In this document: positions 1 to 12,625 of the stretch, piece by piece
How positions within the stretch are numbered: position 1 is the first letter of the stretch
Layout: each line of letters starts with the position of its first letter
Assembly (NCBI RefSeq): GCF_016808335.1
Contig: NC_053144.1
Coordinates: forward strand, 18,956,403 to 19,020,402
DNA: 64,000 nucleotides
Direction of reading: 5' to 3'
Origin: Panicum virgatum
Lineage: Eukaryota; Streptophyta; Magnoliopsida; Poales; Poaceae
Translations under genes and position numbers: made by a program
Notes under the pieces: model-generated
The model's input: only the letters and a program-made list of their open reading frames with translations
What the model was told of the DNA's origin: nothing
The model's database searches: none

Positions 1-1794
1 AAATTAAAAAAATTAAAAGAGAAGGTACAGGTGGAAATACTTACAGGGGGGAATACTTAAAAAACTGTGGAGGACGTTGAATCTCCCACAAAAATTACAT
101 TTTGACTGTTGGTAGAAATGCTTTCTGTAGTAGTGTCAGACCTGTTTGTTTCCTTGCTTACTCTTGTTTGCTGTAATAACTCGAAATACAAATGCAATAC
201 TTGTGTGATGTGCTTTTTTTTATTTTGATTGTTTCTACTTGTTGCAAAGGCGTTATTTGCGGGGTCCAAAAGATTGACCACAAGACTGATATACTATTGA
301 CCCGATTTTTCTGGAGAGATAAGTAGCCCATGTTCTTCTGAAGGGCCCATATACTTTCCAGAAGGGCCGGGAGCCCGGGAGAGATTACCTGACTGTTCAG
401 TGTTTAAATCTCTATCCTTGCGTTGTGCTGTAGTGACGAAGCTAAATTGCTAAAACAAGGATGAGTTGTACACCCAATAAGATAGGAAGATAACAAAAGT
501 TTAAAGGCAAAGCAATAAATTCCAATGAGATGTTCGGCGAGCAATGAACCGCTACCAAGTTTTGTAAGTGTTAGTGTGTTACAGCAAGAGAGGCTGAATG
601 CTAAGGTGGATGAGAGAGAATAAACGAGTTATAAACTTGCAGCCGGTTTCGATACAATAATTAAGAAATTTTATGAGAAAGACAAGTTGATCGTGTAGTA
701 TTAATGATGCTACCTAACTAATATACGAGTAGGCTGAGAGATAGGCTCTAAAGCCTGTTGTATTATTAACCTTGCTATCATAGTCTGAAAATGCTACAGT
801 AGTCGCTAAGTTTCGCTACGCGACAGCGTCTATATATACCGGCTATTGCTCTGTGTGTTACCTACTGCACGCAGAGCGCTGCTTAGTTCCTGGTCTCTGG
901 TGCTACATTTTATTTAGTACTCCCGGCATTTCTTTAACTCGTGGAAATTAAATTCAGCGATCGATGCCCGATCCGTACTAGACGCCGGACGTACACATGC
1001 CGCTGCCATGCCACCAGCCGGCGAGCATGGCATGGGGCTTACATACGGGCAGTTGCTTGCATTGCATTTGCTCCTGTGTCTGCACTCGGCGCATCCCCGC
1101 GCCATACTCCCCTCTCGATGAGCTCCTGACACCGAGCACGCAGGTCGGCAGTAGGATCCATCGTTAACAACAAGAACTCATGGAGCCGTAGAAAATCAAC
1201 TCAAACCTACAAATTTTAACTAGCCAGTACTCATGGTCGCCGTGGCAGTGGCACGACGAGGTGCGCGCGCGCGCCCGCCTACGTGCGCGGCACCTTTACG
1301 CGGCTGCGTGCGAGCGCATCGGCGCCGGCGCGAGCTATACGTACGCTCCTGCGCGCGGCGTGAATGCCTCGCTCGACGCCAGTCAGTGCCCTGCCCTGCC
1401 CTGCCCTGCCCTGCCTGCCGGCGCGGCCCTCCTCTCCTCGGTCGCTTCAACGGATTAATGGAGGGAGGGGGGACGCGAGCGCAGGCGCAGAGAAAGGAAG
1501 ACGGGGCGCAGGCGCAGGCGCAGGCGCGGGCGGCGCAGCGATAAAAATAGGAAAGGGAGGGGGAGGAGTGGGCGGGTTCCATGCGGGCTCTTGTTAGATT
1601 CGGGGGGCTCCCCAACCGGGGCTCTCTCCCCGGCCGCTGCCGCTGCCGCCGCCAGCCAGCCAGCCTTTCTCGGTGCGAGCAAAGCCAGTAAATGCCCGCG
1701 CGCCGCCCCGGCCGGCGTGACCGTCACCGCCCCCCCCAACCATCTGCGGGAGGGATCGCGTGCAGGTGCAGGGTCACCCGTCACCCTCCTGCGT

Positions 1795-1831
<37 letters not shown>

Positions 1832-2296
1832 ACAACCTGGCCGCGCGCGCGGTCGCCCTCGCCCTCCCGCGCGCGTCCTGCGGGCCTGCATGCGGGCTGC
1901 CGCGCCGCTCGATCGCTCGATCGGCGATCTACTCGGGGGTGCCTGTTGGGACGCCGTGATCTCACAAGAAAACGGGGCAAAACCATCGTAATCCTGTGCG
2001 TAGGTGACAGGGCTGACTGAGAGCGGGTTCAGCGTCGGTCTCTGTACGTAGCTGCCAACTGAAGCAGTTAACCTCTGATGCTTCCGTGCCAACAGCTCTG
2101 CTAGCTGTTAACCTCTCTTCTCTTTTCTTTGAAAGATTTATTGCTGTTAACCTCTTCGATCCAACAGAGTGCACAGTTAGATCTGTGGTGGAGCCCAGGC
2201 CTTGTGATATTGGATAGTAATCCGGTTGAAGACTTTGCTCTGAGATGACGTGATTGGAAAGGGGCCGGGTATTAGCAGCATCCGGCAATCATACCA
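1..2296. other. Intergenic DNA, no supported gene
   Basis: The first 900 bases are AT-rich with no recognisable coding region. A 74-codon open frame on the - strand at 57-281 matches no family I know. A TATA-box-like CTATATATAC lies at about 830-839, downstream of scattered short motifs, and could be a promoter, possibly of an old LTR, but no partner repeat or coding region supports that. Bases 1220-1960 are very GC-rich and open in several frames at once, with proline/arginine/alanine-rich translations typical of non-coding CpG-rich grass DNA. A (CT)n tract lies at 1796-1828. Confidence 0.6.
1796..1828. repeat. (CT)n microsatellite
   Basis: About 16 uninterrupted CT dinucleotides in GC-rich intergenic DNA. 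Several open frames cross it only because CT repeats encode Leu-Ser in all frames. Confidence 0.95.
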
Positions 2297-2532
2297 GGAC
2301 CTGTTTATTTGGTGAGAGGTTGTTGATTTTGGTATACCGTAGCACATTTCGTTGTTATTTGACAAATAATATCCAATCATGGACTAATTATACTTAAAAG
2401 ATTCATCTCGTGCTAATCAATTAGATTGTGTAATTAGTTATTTTTTCAACTATATTTAATGCTCCATGCATATGTCCGAACATTCGATGTGATGAGTACT
2501 GTAGAAATTTTTTTAGGAACTAAACAGTGCCT
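2297..2532. mobile_element. Tourist-like MITE, family A, copy 1
   Basis: A non-coding element of about 236 bp whose interior matches, in inverse orientation, the better preserved copy at 46612-46845: the TTTGACAAATAATATCCA block, the TTCATCTCGTGCTAATCA block and the TAATTAGTTATTTTTTCAAC block are shared. Its ends are degenerate inverted repeats (GGACCTGTTTA on the left, AAACAGTGCC on the right). No clean target duplication is visible, so it is probably old. Small PIF/Harbinger-type MITEs with this interior are common in grasses. Confidence 0.65.
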
Positions 2533-2661
2533 CGGTTAGCTAGGATCTGTCCGTACCGGGACTCAGCCGGCCACATCGGCAGGTGTCCCATCATCAGCTG
2601 CCAAACAAGAAGACAGACACTCAGAGAGAGAGAGGTCGATGGCGTTCGTGATCGACACTGA

Positions 2662-2890
2662 GGCCTTGTTAGATGCATAAAGTTTTGGTTGTAAAGCACT
2701 GTAGTATTTTTGTTTGTATTTTATAATTATTGTCCCGCCATGGGTTAATTAGGTTCAAAAGATTCGTCTCGCAAATTATAGTTAAACTGTGTAATTAGTT
2801 ATTTTATTTAACTACATTTAATACTTCATGCATGCGTAGAAAAATTCGATGTGACAGAGAATCTTGTAAAATTTTGGAATTTTGAAGGCC
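2662..2890. mobile_element. Tourist-like MITE, family A, copy 2
   Basis: A 229-bp AT-rich element starting GGCCTTGTTAG and ending AAGGCC, flanked on both sides by TGA, a 3-bp target duplication as expected for PIF/Harbinger-type elements. The interior shares the family A blocks (AAAAGATTCGTCTCGCAAAT, GTGTAATTAGTTATTTT, ATTTAATACTTCATGCATG). It lies 129 bp from copy 1. Non-coding. Confidence 0.75.
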
Positions 2891-2982
2891 TGACTGTGAC
2901 ACCTTGATTTCTTTTCAGAATAAAAAAGAAAAGAAAAATTAAAGCCCTTTAACTTGCAGCCCTCCGAACTGGGATCTGATAT

Positions 2983-3317
2983 GGCCCTGTTTGGTTTTCT
3001 GCACTAGTGAGTGCTAGGAAACTTTGTCCGCTAATTACAGTGTTAAATAAAGTCAGTTTACAAAACCAACTTCAGAACCCCTGTGCTAGGAACCCTGAAA
3101 AATCTAATGAGGCCTTTGACCGCATGATTAGAGGATGGTTACTGTAGCATCACTGTAGCCAATTATCAATTAATTACCATCATTAGATTCACCGCGAAAA
3201 GTTACATCCAACCCTAAAAATGTTTTGCAAATAGACTTCATTTAGTACTCCATGCATTCGAGATTCTTTTTTTGAGAAATGTGCGCGCTAGAACGCTAGC
3301 GTGTTCCAAACAGGGCC
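2983..3317. mobile_element. MITE, family B, copy 1
   Basis: About 335 bp beginning GGCCCTGTTTGGTTTTCTGC and ending TTCCAAACAGGGCC, an inverted terminal repeat. Inside are the blocks GATGGTTACTGTAGCATCAC, ATTAGATTCACCGCG and TAGACTTCATTTAGTACTCC. Related blocks recur in the elements at 46132-46486 and 50471-50795. I could not fix a target duplication (flanks TAT and ATT). Non-coding. Confidence 0.65.
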
Positions 3318-3446
3318 ATTGGTCCCCATCTTAGGGGATCGTGAACAGGACCGTCGCTTTGCCTCAACAGCGGCTGATTGGGATTGACTCATAGAAGACG
3401 AGGGTACTATGTAACTAGACTACTCCCACTAAAAAATGAGCCATCA

Positions 3447-3703
3447 CGCGGATGGGCCTCTGGCCTAGCGGTAACTCCCGCTGATGGGAGCCTACCGGCA
3501 GGGCTTCGAGCCCCCCTCCGCACCTGAGTACCGGGGTTGTGTGCGTGTGTGCTGGGTGTGTGTGCGTGTGTGGTGGTGTGCGTCTTCGGTATGGTGCGTT
3601 TCGAGACTACTCGGGTAGCTTCGTTTGCGTTGAGTCTGGTTAACGTGGGCGCTCAGAAATCTTACATGACTCCCCACTGCTCCTGAGTGCTTTCAAAAAA
3701 AAA
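3447..3703 (+). mobile_element. tRNA-derived SINE with target duplication
   Basis: A 257-bp non-coding element with a polymerase III promoter of tRNA type: an A-box-like TGGCCTAGCGG at 3461-3471 and a B-box-like GGCTTCGAGCC at 3502-3512, spaced as in a tRNA gene. A GT-rich stretch follows and the element ends in a run of nine A at 3695-3703. The 9-bp sequence GAGCCATCA is present directly before (3438-3446) and directly after (3704-3712) the element, the signature of LINE-assisted insertion. The body does not read as a complete tRNA cloverleaf, so it is not called a tRNA gene. The family assignment within grass SINEs is not made. Confidence 0.78.
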
Positions 3704-4192
3704 GAGCCATCATCTATGCTAGTTCTCTGTTTGAGTTTGAATTTAAGTTTATTTATGGCGTATTTGCAATGCAGGATATTAATTTAGACTCATTTCATTC
3801 CAAACAAACCCCCGTGCATGATTTAATTTATTCAAGTTATACTCAAATCTAGTGCCGTATGTCTGAGGACATGATGCTCAGTTTCCACGCGGGGGTGCAA
3901 GCGAAGCAAGCAAGCAGGTGTAGTGCATGCTGAGCAATATAATTGGCAATGGAGCATCCTACACTGGTAGAGGCATCGATGCTACTACTGATGGGCTTGC
4001 GAAAGCCAGAGCCTAGAAGAGACATATAGGAGGAGCACTGTTTTGGTTTCCACACAAAATAAAAGGCACCCCCTCCCGGCCGGCCGGATACTCACACCAT
4101 GCATATTGGGGGCCATGCGCCAAAGGTGAGGTGGTGTGCAGCGTGGGCATGGACAATGGCAAGAATGCCGAGAAGAGCATGCAGCCAAGGCA

Positions 4193-4210
4193 GGGGGGGG
4201 GGGGGGGGGG
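4193..4210. repeat. Poly-G tract (18 G)
   Basis: An uninterrupted run of 18 G residues followed by CAGGGGC. It is liable to sequencing-length error and could form a G-quadruplex. Confidence 0.9.
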
Positions 4211-5231
4211 CAGGGGCACAGACCAGGCCTGGCGTCGAGCAATCCAACCCCACCGTGACCTAATTGGAGGAAGAATGGGGTGACGACAAGGAATCTGCTA
4301 AGTTTTGGGGGTGCCCACAACTTGGTCCGGAAACATATAGGGAGCGAAATTACTAAATAGAGTACACCCGCAGCATGGCGAAATGCTCGCTCTCCAGTTT
4401 GCAAGGGTCCCCTTGTAGCTAGGAAAGCTCAACGCAAGCTAGGTCGTCTCTCACGATGCCGACGGATTTTATTTACGAGTTTTTTTTTCTTGCCTGCGTA
4501 CGTACTACCATGAATTTATCTTCTTCATTTCAATAATACGGCCCATGTATGTTTAAGCAGGGTGTTCATACATCGCTCTGTTATTGATCTTGGTTTCTAA
4601 GATGAAAGATGTTCTTACAATAAGCTAGCTATATATATGAGGATATGATGCCCATTGCCCAGCCCAAAAATCAGAGACCAACTAATCTTAATTCATCGAT
4701 CCTAGGGTTCTGCCGTGAGATGGAAATAATAGGTGAACACACCATTTCACCGACCAAGCTATAGCTAGCAATTTTTACCGCTCACTGTACTTTTCCCCGC
4801 CCTCTGGCCCTCTTAAACATTCGGGACATTCTTGTGTAAATTTGAGCAGAATTTCCTGCACGGTGATTTCCAAGATAAGGTTGGATATGCGAATGGCTGC
4901 ATGAACAGCGCAAAGGGAGCGAGGGTATGTACTAGCATGGAGAGGGGTGGGCAGAGAGAAGATGGTGGATCTCTGCCACGGCCCTGCAGCTGCATGCTGC
5001 CCTTCTGTTACCCCTGACTGCATGGTGAGGTCAAATCACCAAAAGTGAATGGCGCCTTTGTTTTTCATTTCCGCATGCCCTTCTCTCTCTCCTCCCTCCC
5101 TCTCTCTCTCACTCTACACTTGCATTTAGTAATAATAATCTTCCTGAGGGCCCACTGCATTATTTTTGGACACATACACTTCATTCAGTACTCTGTAAGC
5201 ACAGATGAACAGAGCACGCAGCTAGATAGCT

Positions 5232-5232
<1 letters not shown>

Positions 5233-5268
<36 letters not shown>
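5233..5268. repeat. (CT)n microsatellite
   Basis: Eighteen CT dinucleotides in non-coding DNA. Confidence 0.95.
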
Positions 5269-5271
<3 letters not shown>

Positions 5272-7617
5272 ACGCCCGGGGCCGGGAGACCAAGCGGGTG
5301 ATCGTGCATGCTTAGGTAGCAGTAGCACCTAGTACCGGCTACGTACTGGTGGCCGAGACGGCTTTCTAGGGTTTCCTGCAGATTCTTTTTATATATTTTG
5401 ATAAACTATATTTTGTAGCAAGCATTCGTCCAGAGATTGATAGATCGTGCAGTGTACGGAGTACTTATAGAGTAGTCTTTGTTTACATTCAACACTCTGG
5501 TATGATATAGTACAGCGAAATTAATCATCATGAACTGATTATGTTTCTATTTGTAATCAATGCCTCGATGGTTTGAGCGCGAAAATACTATATTCCATAT
5601 GTTCATATTTAGAGCCTGTTTAGATCTACCCGCTAATCCAAACGAATTTTAGTCGGTGGATCCAGACGGAACCAACTAATTAATATGCAACTAAGAATCT
5701 TCTAACTAGTTGCTAGTAGCTAGTACCTAGTACCAACTAGCCTGGATCTAAATAGGATCTTGAGCTCAAAAAATGCTTTATTGGGTCTCCTTTCTTACAT
5801 CGATCGATATCAGTCAGCTCCTCCTCCCTACATCTCTCACTCCAAAAGCACATAGATAATCTAGTAAACTTATCTTCAGCACACGCATAGATAAAAGCTC
5901 AAAAAATGGTTTATTAGGTTTTCTCGGCCGGTGTAGCTGAGATTTCTTCTTAGTGCAATGCTGTGGGAGGGTACTAATTTTCCCGTGGGATGAGTTTATT
6001 TTCTAATACTATGAGTTAAATAAAATCACGATGAGATCCTGCTGATGACACAAACTAAACTCTGCACACTCATGTCATTCAAGTGCAGGTTTTATTAGCA
6101 AGTAAACCACAGGCCATAGCCAAACCCTCCGCGCTACCCTACATCGTTCATTATGCGACTTTGCACACATGCACGCGCGCAGTAGTCCATTCGACAGATC
6201 ACGGAGAGAATCCATGCACCACACCATCGATCGCCGTCATGATTCCTCTCGCCACGAAAATTCCCTCGGCCGGTCAGGTGGACCGATCGATGGGAAAAGA
6301 AAACGATCGGGAAAAAGCTCGCCGGCGACACTGCATGCCATGCATACCCAAGAAAAGCACCCTTTCCGCTGGATCGATCGATCCGCTTTACTATCGCGTC
6401 ACAGGAGTTTCTGTTGGAGCGGACGACGACGACGCCGTATGGCATGGCCATGCCACGGCTAGCTGCTGTGCGTGCGTGCACGCGCGCCAACTCGCTCGTT
6501 CGTTCTCGAGTGCGGCCTGGTCTTGGGGCGTTGCGGCGTGCCGCGGCGTGCATGCATGCATGCATGCTGTCCCCTCTCGTCCGTATGCAGGTGCAGGCAT
6601 GTACGTACGCAGCGGCAGCAGGGAGACACGGCGCCCATGCTAGCTACCACCACCGCAGCAGCAGGGCTACGACGGGGCGCGGCCGACCGGCCACACCCTC
6701 TGCCGTTTCTCTCTCTCTCTCTAAAGATACTTTCTGTGCACCATGGCTTGGAGCTAGCTAGCTTTGAATTGGAGCTCTCCAAAGTGAGTGGAGGCAAGGT
6801 CCTTTTCATGGGTCCATGGAGGAACAACCTGGTCCAGCGCGCGACGTAAAAACTCGTGGTGCGTTTCGACGTTACGCATGCCTCGTCTAGGACATACTTG
6901 AGCGTGCTGGAAACTTTTAAATTTGGTCCCATATTTGAACTACGTGATCCATCAGATTTCCCAAAGGTGAAAACAAATCAGCAACGAATAAAGAATCCCC
7001 AAACCAACATAGATAAATAAAAAAGGCATCAGGCAGACAGCAAGCACCTACTAGCTAATAAATAAATAAATAAATCTGTCTCGTTACCTTTATTAGACTA
7101 AAAAAACCATTCTCCATTATTTGAGAAAATTCTAGGGAAGACAAATAATGTCAGCCGTTAACAAAAAATAAAAAAAAAACTTGGAAATATTTTGACAAAA
7201 AAGTAAAAGTGTTTTCCTACCAGTATTTTTTCTATGATTTTAAGCCCACCACGTACATGCTAACATGCATGCACCCATTGTAAGTTGTAATAACCATACA
7301 TAGCATTGTGATGCAAACATGAACTTTTTCACAATATAAAATAAAACAATGTGTAATGCAAGTCCTATGACGTTTCAATCGAGCACACATGTACAAGACA
7401 CTAAAATCCATGCGTGATCCAATAATTCACCCAAGTGGGTGTGCGGGAGTGACTCAGTGGACAACACTGTGTTCTAGACCTAACCTCAAAGGGGTCTTCA
7501 TAAGGTCTCATCTCATCAGAGTCGTTTAGAGACTGGTCCCTTGGAGAGAGGAAAGGATTTAGCATGGTCAGACTAGCTAGTGACGTGGCTATCTCATGTG
7601 TGCTCGATTTTGATGTA

Positions 7618-7851
7618 CTCCCGTTTCAAATTATAATTCATTTTATTTTTTTATCCTAAATTTGACCACTCATCTTATTTAAAAATTTATGCAAAATATC
7701 ACTTCTTTTGTTGTGGCTTGCTTTATTATTAATAAAATTTATTCAAGAATGGCTTAAATTTGATTATATTTGCATAATTTTTTTGAATAGGATGAGTGGT
7801 CAAGTTTGAGATTAAAAAAGTTAAATAAATTATAACTTAGAACGGATGAAG
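7618..7851. mobile_element. Stowaway MITE
   Basis: A 234-bp AT-rich element that begins CTCCCGTTTCAAATTATAA and ends TTATAACTTAGAACGG followed by ATGAAG, flanked by a TA dinucleotide on each side (7616-7617 and 7852-7853). The terminal inverted repeat extends about 60 bp on each side through the shared GACCACTCATC block. The TA duplication and the CTCC(C/G)T-type ends are those of Tc1/Mariner-derived Stowaway MITEs. It has no coding capacity. Confidence 0.85.
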
Positions 7852-7853
7852 TA

Positions 7854-10597
7854 CTAGCTAGTGAGAGCGAAGGGGAAACCTAACAGCAAAATTTTGCTCT
7901 TACGAAGGGGGACGCGCATTGATGATGGGAATGGGATCCATAGATTTTTTTGCCCCCGGCCTTACCCTTTAGCAGCAACATGCGGTGGACTGGTGGGCAT
8001 CACGCAACATCTGGTGACCGGTGGCCGGCCGGCCTTCCTCCGTGCGCGCCGGGCCGGGGGGACGAAAACGACCATGCCGTCAGATAGTCATTATCGCCAT
8101 CATCCCGCCGATCGAGATTCACCAGCGTGGGTCCCGGCACTCGATCGACCGAGAGCGAGCCCGGCCGGCCGGCTCAGCGGCTCCCATGGCATGGCGCCCT
8201 TCTCGCCACCTACCTGGTCGACCGGTTGCCGGCTGCTTTGGGCAGCCTCACCTCGGAACAGCCCTAGCAGCAGCAGCAGAAGCTGACTACTGCCTGCAGC
8301 TTCGCCTTGCCTGCCAGTTCTTGCTCTCATCAGGGTCCATACGTACACACAGACACGCGCGCGCACATGGCCATGGAAAAAGGTGTGTAGCTAGCTCACC
8401 TCTCCATGCACGTACGCAGCGTCATGGATCCGGCCGTCGCCGCGCTGCTCGTACGAGCAGAGGCATCACCCCCTTTCATAGGCCGGCTACTGCCAGCGCA
8501 AAGGGCCGGGGGGAGCGCGCCGGCATCGAGCGGCGCCGGCCTCTCAGTTACAGTGGCGCAGCAGGCGCCGGCCAACTGCTTCCTGATTCCGATCGCCGGT
8601 CGAGCTCGCTCGCCCGCCGCGGGCCGCGCGCGGCCGGGAGATCCCCGACGCCCGGACGCCGCCGCCGGTCGCAGCTCTCCTTTCCCAGCCACGCGCGTGG
8701 CTGTGCGAATGGTCAGGCATCGGAGGGTGGGGGTACTGCCTGCGTGCGTAGCGCTACAGTGCGGCTACGCCGTAGGGGGGTATCCCGTGGGTGGCGAAGA
8801 ATATGAGATGGGGTCCTCGAGAGGTACGGCGTAAAGACGACAGCAACGGCCCCCATGGTGAGCCTAGCTAGATTTCGGTTAAAATTAATGGGGGCAAGTA
8901 CATGGAATGCACTTGCCTGATTGCAACGTCCATGTGTGTGTGAATCATGAAACGCAACGGGCGATGGATGGATGGATGGATGGGTATAAATTGGTAGAAT
9001 ATATGGAGTATGTGGTGTGGTGGTTTCTTGAGATTTATGGGGCGCTCTCGGGTCAGATAAATTAAATGACTGCGCTTTCGAGGATGTATTTTTCATCAAG
9101 TGAACTAAGGGAAACGCCACCGGATCCGCTTTCGCCTCCCCATCTTCGGTGATGGGGACGCAATCGGATCCGCTTCTACCACCTCTCCTTATTTAACTTT
9201 GCTATTGAGCAACTCCCTTATCTTTTCACGTGCTGCCATCGGTGAGCAACTCCCTTATCTTTGTCTATGGATATGTTGTGTTTCCGTTATGTTACCTTGT
9301 TGCGCCGCTTTCAAGCCGACTCCTCCGTAAGGCCTCCTCCATGCGATCCCTTCCTCTAAGCCCACAAATCCATTGTTAAATCTCACCGGAATCTTCCCCA
9401 CAGGAAACCCTTGGGCACTAATCTTGATGCATTCTCGCCAATTCGGTCCAACCATCAAACTGAAATCGACACCAATTTCAGTCTCAGAAGTACGACAAAT
9501 TAAATGCCCCAATTGCTCATTTGCGTTCTAGACTTCTATTGCATGGTGTCAGTTGGAGCCACTAGTTTTCTACCTAGACATATTTTGAAACAATAACACT
9601 TGGCCACGCAAAATATGCAAATGGCTATGAATTTGATTGGTTTTTTTCTGGGAAATCCTTGGATAGCAAAATAAGTTTTAAATTTCAATTCAAGTTGGAT
9701 CGTAGTAGAACAATAAAGTTCTCTCTCGAACATTCAACTAGTGTTTGATTAATTTCAGCTCTAGAACACAATGGATTATGGATTTGGAGAACGAGACCAC
9801 TGATTAGCTAGAGCACACATATCATAGACAATCTAGTGGCGGAAATTCGGTCAATATTTCCTTTTGTGACATTAGAATCACTTGTTGTCAGCTCTAGGAC
9901 CTTACTTTCTTTATGAAATTCTTATTTCTTTTCTTTGCTCCAGTAATGTGGTTGCTCTCACTAAATGCTCGGCAACAGGGGTGGCAAAAAGGTGAGGTTG
10001 AGGGTGGGAAATTATCCCTTATGCCTGATGCACAACATTAGCTAGTGTACCCTTAATTAGCTGACCCTATAAATCAATAAGTCTCATCCTTGTCTCTAAA
10101 ATAAACATTTGGTCATTATTTTTTTTCATAACTAGATATAATGAAACGTATCAAGAGTCCCAATCTTGTTTTGTGTTGGAAAAATGGCACCAGCTAGTGG
10201 TCAAAGCCGACAACACCATAAATACCATCATAGCTTACACAAGGAAAAGAAGGTAGGACTACACTATATAGTATAGTGTTTTCATAAATATGTTTTCAAA
10301 TTCCTTTTATTGTTCATGAAGATGCATGCTCTTCCTTTTGGAGGCTAGTGGCGAGTACCGGCCATAGAAGCATTATGGTTTGGTGGGGTACACATGAATT
10401 CGTAGGGAACTGTAAGCCTGCAGGGTCGTCCTAGCAAGTAGCTTCCATAGGATGTACTAGCACATGTTTTCTTACCATACAGATAACAGTTAATCTTACG
10501 TTCAAAAAAAAAAACAGATAACAGCTAATCTTCTTATATCCTTTTTATTTACCATGCACACACACTCCTATGATAATTTTGTAGTTTCCTATGCACA
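7854..10597. other. Intergenic DNA, no supported gene
   Basis: The first kilobase is GC-rich with overlapping open frames on both strands and no recognisable domain. The remainder is AT-rich. A 19-bp direct repeat (GAGCAACTCCCTTATCTTT) occurs at 9208 and again at 9244, and GGATGGAT-type short repeats lie near 8965. It ends at the TATAA target duplication of the next element. Confidence 0.55.
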
Positions 10598-10602
10598 TAT
10601 AA

Positions 10603-11651
10603 TGTCGTGGTGCTGCAAACCACAGCCGGGTGGCGGAAGGCACCCGCCCTAGCCCAGAGGGTGTGTACTCGGGGGTTAGCTAGTCTTAGATCGATCTCAC
10701 TCAAGAACACGATGAACACAGCAAAATTTAGAGTGGTTCGGGCCGCCGGAGCGTAATACCCTACGTCCACTGTGTGTTGTATTGCCTTCCCACGAGAGTG
10801 AGAAGGTGCGAGAGCTTGAGTCTGTCTGGATCTGTCTCTCTACGGTCTAGCGGGCGTGCTCTCCCTTTTATATGTCCAAGGGGAGCACGTACACTGAGCG
10901 GGGCCCCGACATGTGGACCCGGCGATGTATTATAAACTACATTTTGGCCTTCAATGCCTCAGATCCGGAGATCTTGTCGTCGGCCTCCGTGCGTAGCTTC
11001 TGACCAGGGATGGTCTTGAGCTGTCCTGTCAGAGTAGAGTCCAGCCTCTGCAGCCGCGCGTCGAGGTCATGATGAAGCGCCGAACTACTGACTCAGTCCA
11101 CTGTAGCAGCGTGCACTGTTGCTTCAGTTAATAGCTGGTCATCATGACTCGTCGCCCACGCGCGCGGCGCTGAGACACTGCTGCGTGCCTCGGTAACAGA
11201 CGAGCCGCAGTGTGGACTGACAAAAGCTGCCTCGTGCCCAGAGGCAGCAGATCCCGCCTCAACCACTCGCACTTAATGCGGGTGGGTGAGGGAGTTTCCA
11301 GCGGAAGGCTGGCGCCCGCGCCCGCGTCTGCGTGACACGTGGCGGCTCCGGACCCCTCCCGAGCTGCTAGCTGAGCCGAGAGCTCACGGGATCCGGATAG
11401 GCACGTGGAGGTCCCGGACCCACCTGCGGGGGTCCGGGTCCACGGTCACAGGTGCAGAGCATTTTCACCTCTAAGACACGTGGTGACACCGGACCTGTCC
11501 CCGAGCGGGAAGCGGGTCCGGGACCGTTGGTCCGGTGAGATGGAGTCGGACCCCAGGGGTCCGGCTGCTCAGCTCCTTAGGGCGTAGTTACGGATAACTA
11601 CGCGAGTCTTGGCACAGTAGGAGTGGGTACCCCAGTTGCAGGGTACCGACA
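10603..11651 (-). repeat. 3' LTR of element 1 (left copy)
   Basis: This 1049-bp repeat is the same length as the copy at 13164-14212, and I found no difference when comparing them line by line at the constant offset of 2561. For a - strand element this is the 3' LTR. A TTTTATATG motif near 10865 reads CATATAAAA on the - strand, a candidate TATA box. Confidence 0.92.
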
Positions 11652-12625
11652 GAGGCCCCCGGGCCTGCCTCGGGAGAGGCGACGAACCCGCAGGTGGGGC
11701 CACTACTGTGAGCAACTTGGCTGCTTCTGGCGCTCAGCGGTGCGCGCCGCAAGGGTCTTGTCCTGCATCGTCCATCCTTTGGGTCACCTGCTGCATCATC
11801 ACGTTTGGACCTGCACATGACTCAAGGTAGATGCTTAGTAGCGTGCCCACGGGTCCCAAATCCTGTTGGCTGTAATCCTTTGACATAGACAGCTAGGTTC
11901 AGTGAACGGAGCTCAAGGGGCCGGCCTTTAGGTTAAGAGAAAGTCCGGACCTCCAGGTTCCCAGTCCTAGGTACTACGGCACTCATTCACAGGAGGTGGT
12001 GCGTGCAGGCTTAGGGTACGGAACCAGGCTAAGCGGCTACACGGCTCCGGACCTCCCCGGAGAATGAGTGCGCTTCCCTGAACCTGCAGGTTCCCAGGGG
12101 TCCGAACCCCTCTCTTCCATGAGGGGTCTCGAGCTAAGTCACTAACTAGCCAACTCAATTCGGACCACAATCACCGCACAAGAGTAAGAAGCCACGTGGG
12201 GGTTAGCGCAAACAGAATGCGTAAATTGAAATTGGAATGTAACATCCTTAGAGGCGAACTGAGAATAAACTTTTTCCTTTATAACTAGATGTACATGAGA
12301 TGTGCGATGTAAGCCAGAACACAGGTTTATGAGGCCGGAGCTGTCCGGACCTCCGGGCCCCCAGTCTTAGGTACTACGGTACTCGCCCTGGGGAGGTAGA
12401 GCATGCAGGCTTAGGGTACGGAACCAGGCTAAGCGGCTACACGGCTCCGGACCTCCCCGGAGGGTGAGTACGCTTCCCTGAACCTGGTTCGCAGAGGTCC
12501 GGACCCCTCCACGAGGGAGGCTCACCGGACTGGACCACACGGAAGTACTACCTAGTTACAAAGGAAAAGGCTTTATTCCCTGCTGGGCCTCTAAGGGTAG
12601 GACTTACAGAGATGTAGAGTCGGGG

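Larger units (their letters stand above)
3721..7615. other. Intergenic DNA with simple repeats
   Basis: No coding region is supported. It contains an 18-base G run at 4193-4210, a (CT)n tract at 5233-5268, a CATGCATG-rich patch near 6550-6570 and AT-rich stretches. Around 5615-5765 a GCCTGTTTAGATCTA end and a TGGATCTAAATAGGATC end suggest a worn MITE. The open frames at 6083-6932 overlap on both strands and have unordered Arg/Ala/His-rich translations, so I do not call them genes. Confidence 0.55.

Noticed and set aside
750..950. Possible Copia LTR promoter with TATA box
   Set aside because: There is no second LTR, primer site or coding region in the window to support it.
7436..7560. tRNA-like stretch (GACTCAGTGG ... 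GTTCTAGACC)
   Set aside because: It has a weak A- and B-box resemblance but no cloverleaf and no A-tail or target duplication could be found, so neither tRNA nor SINE is called.
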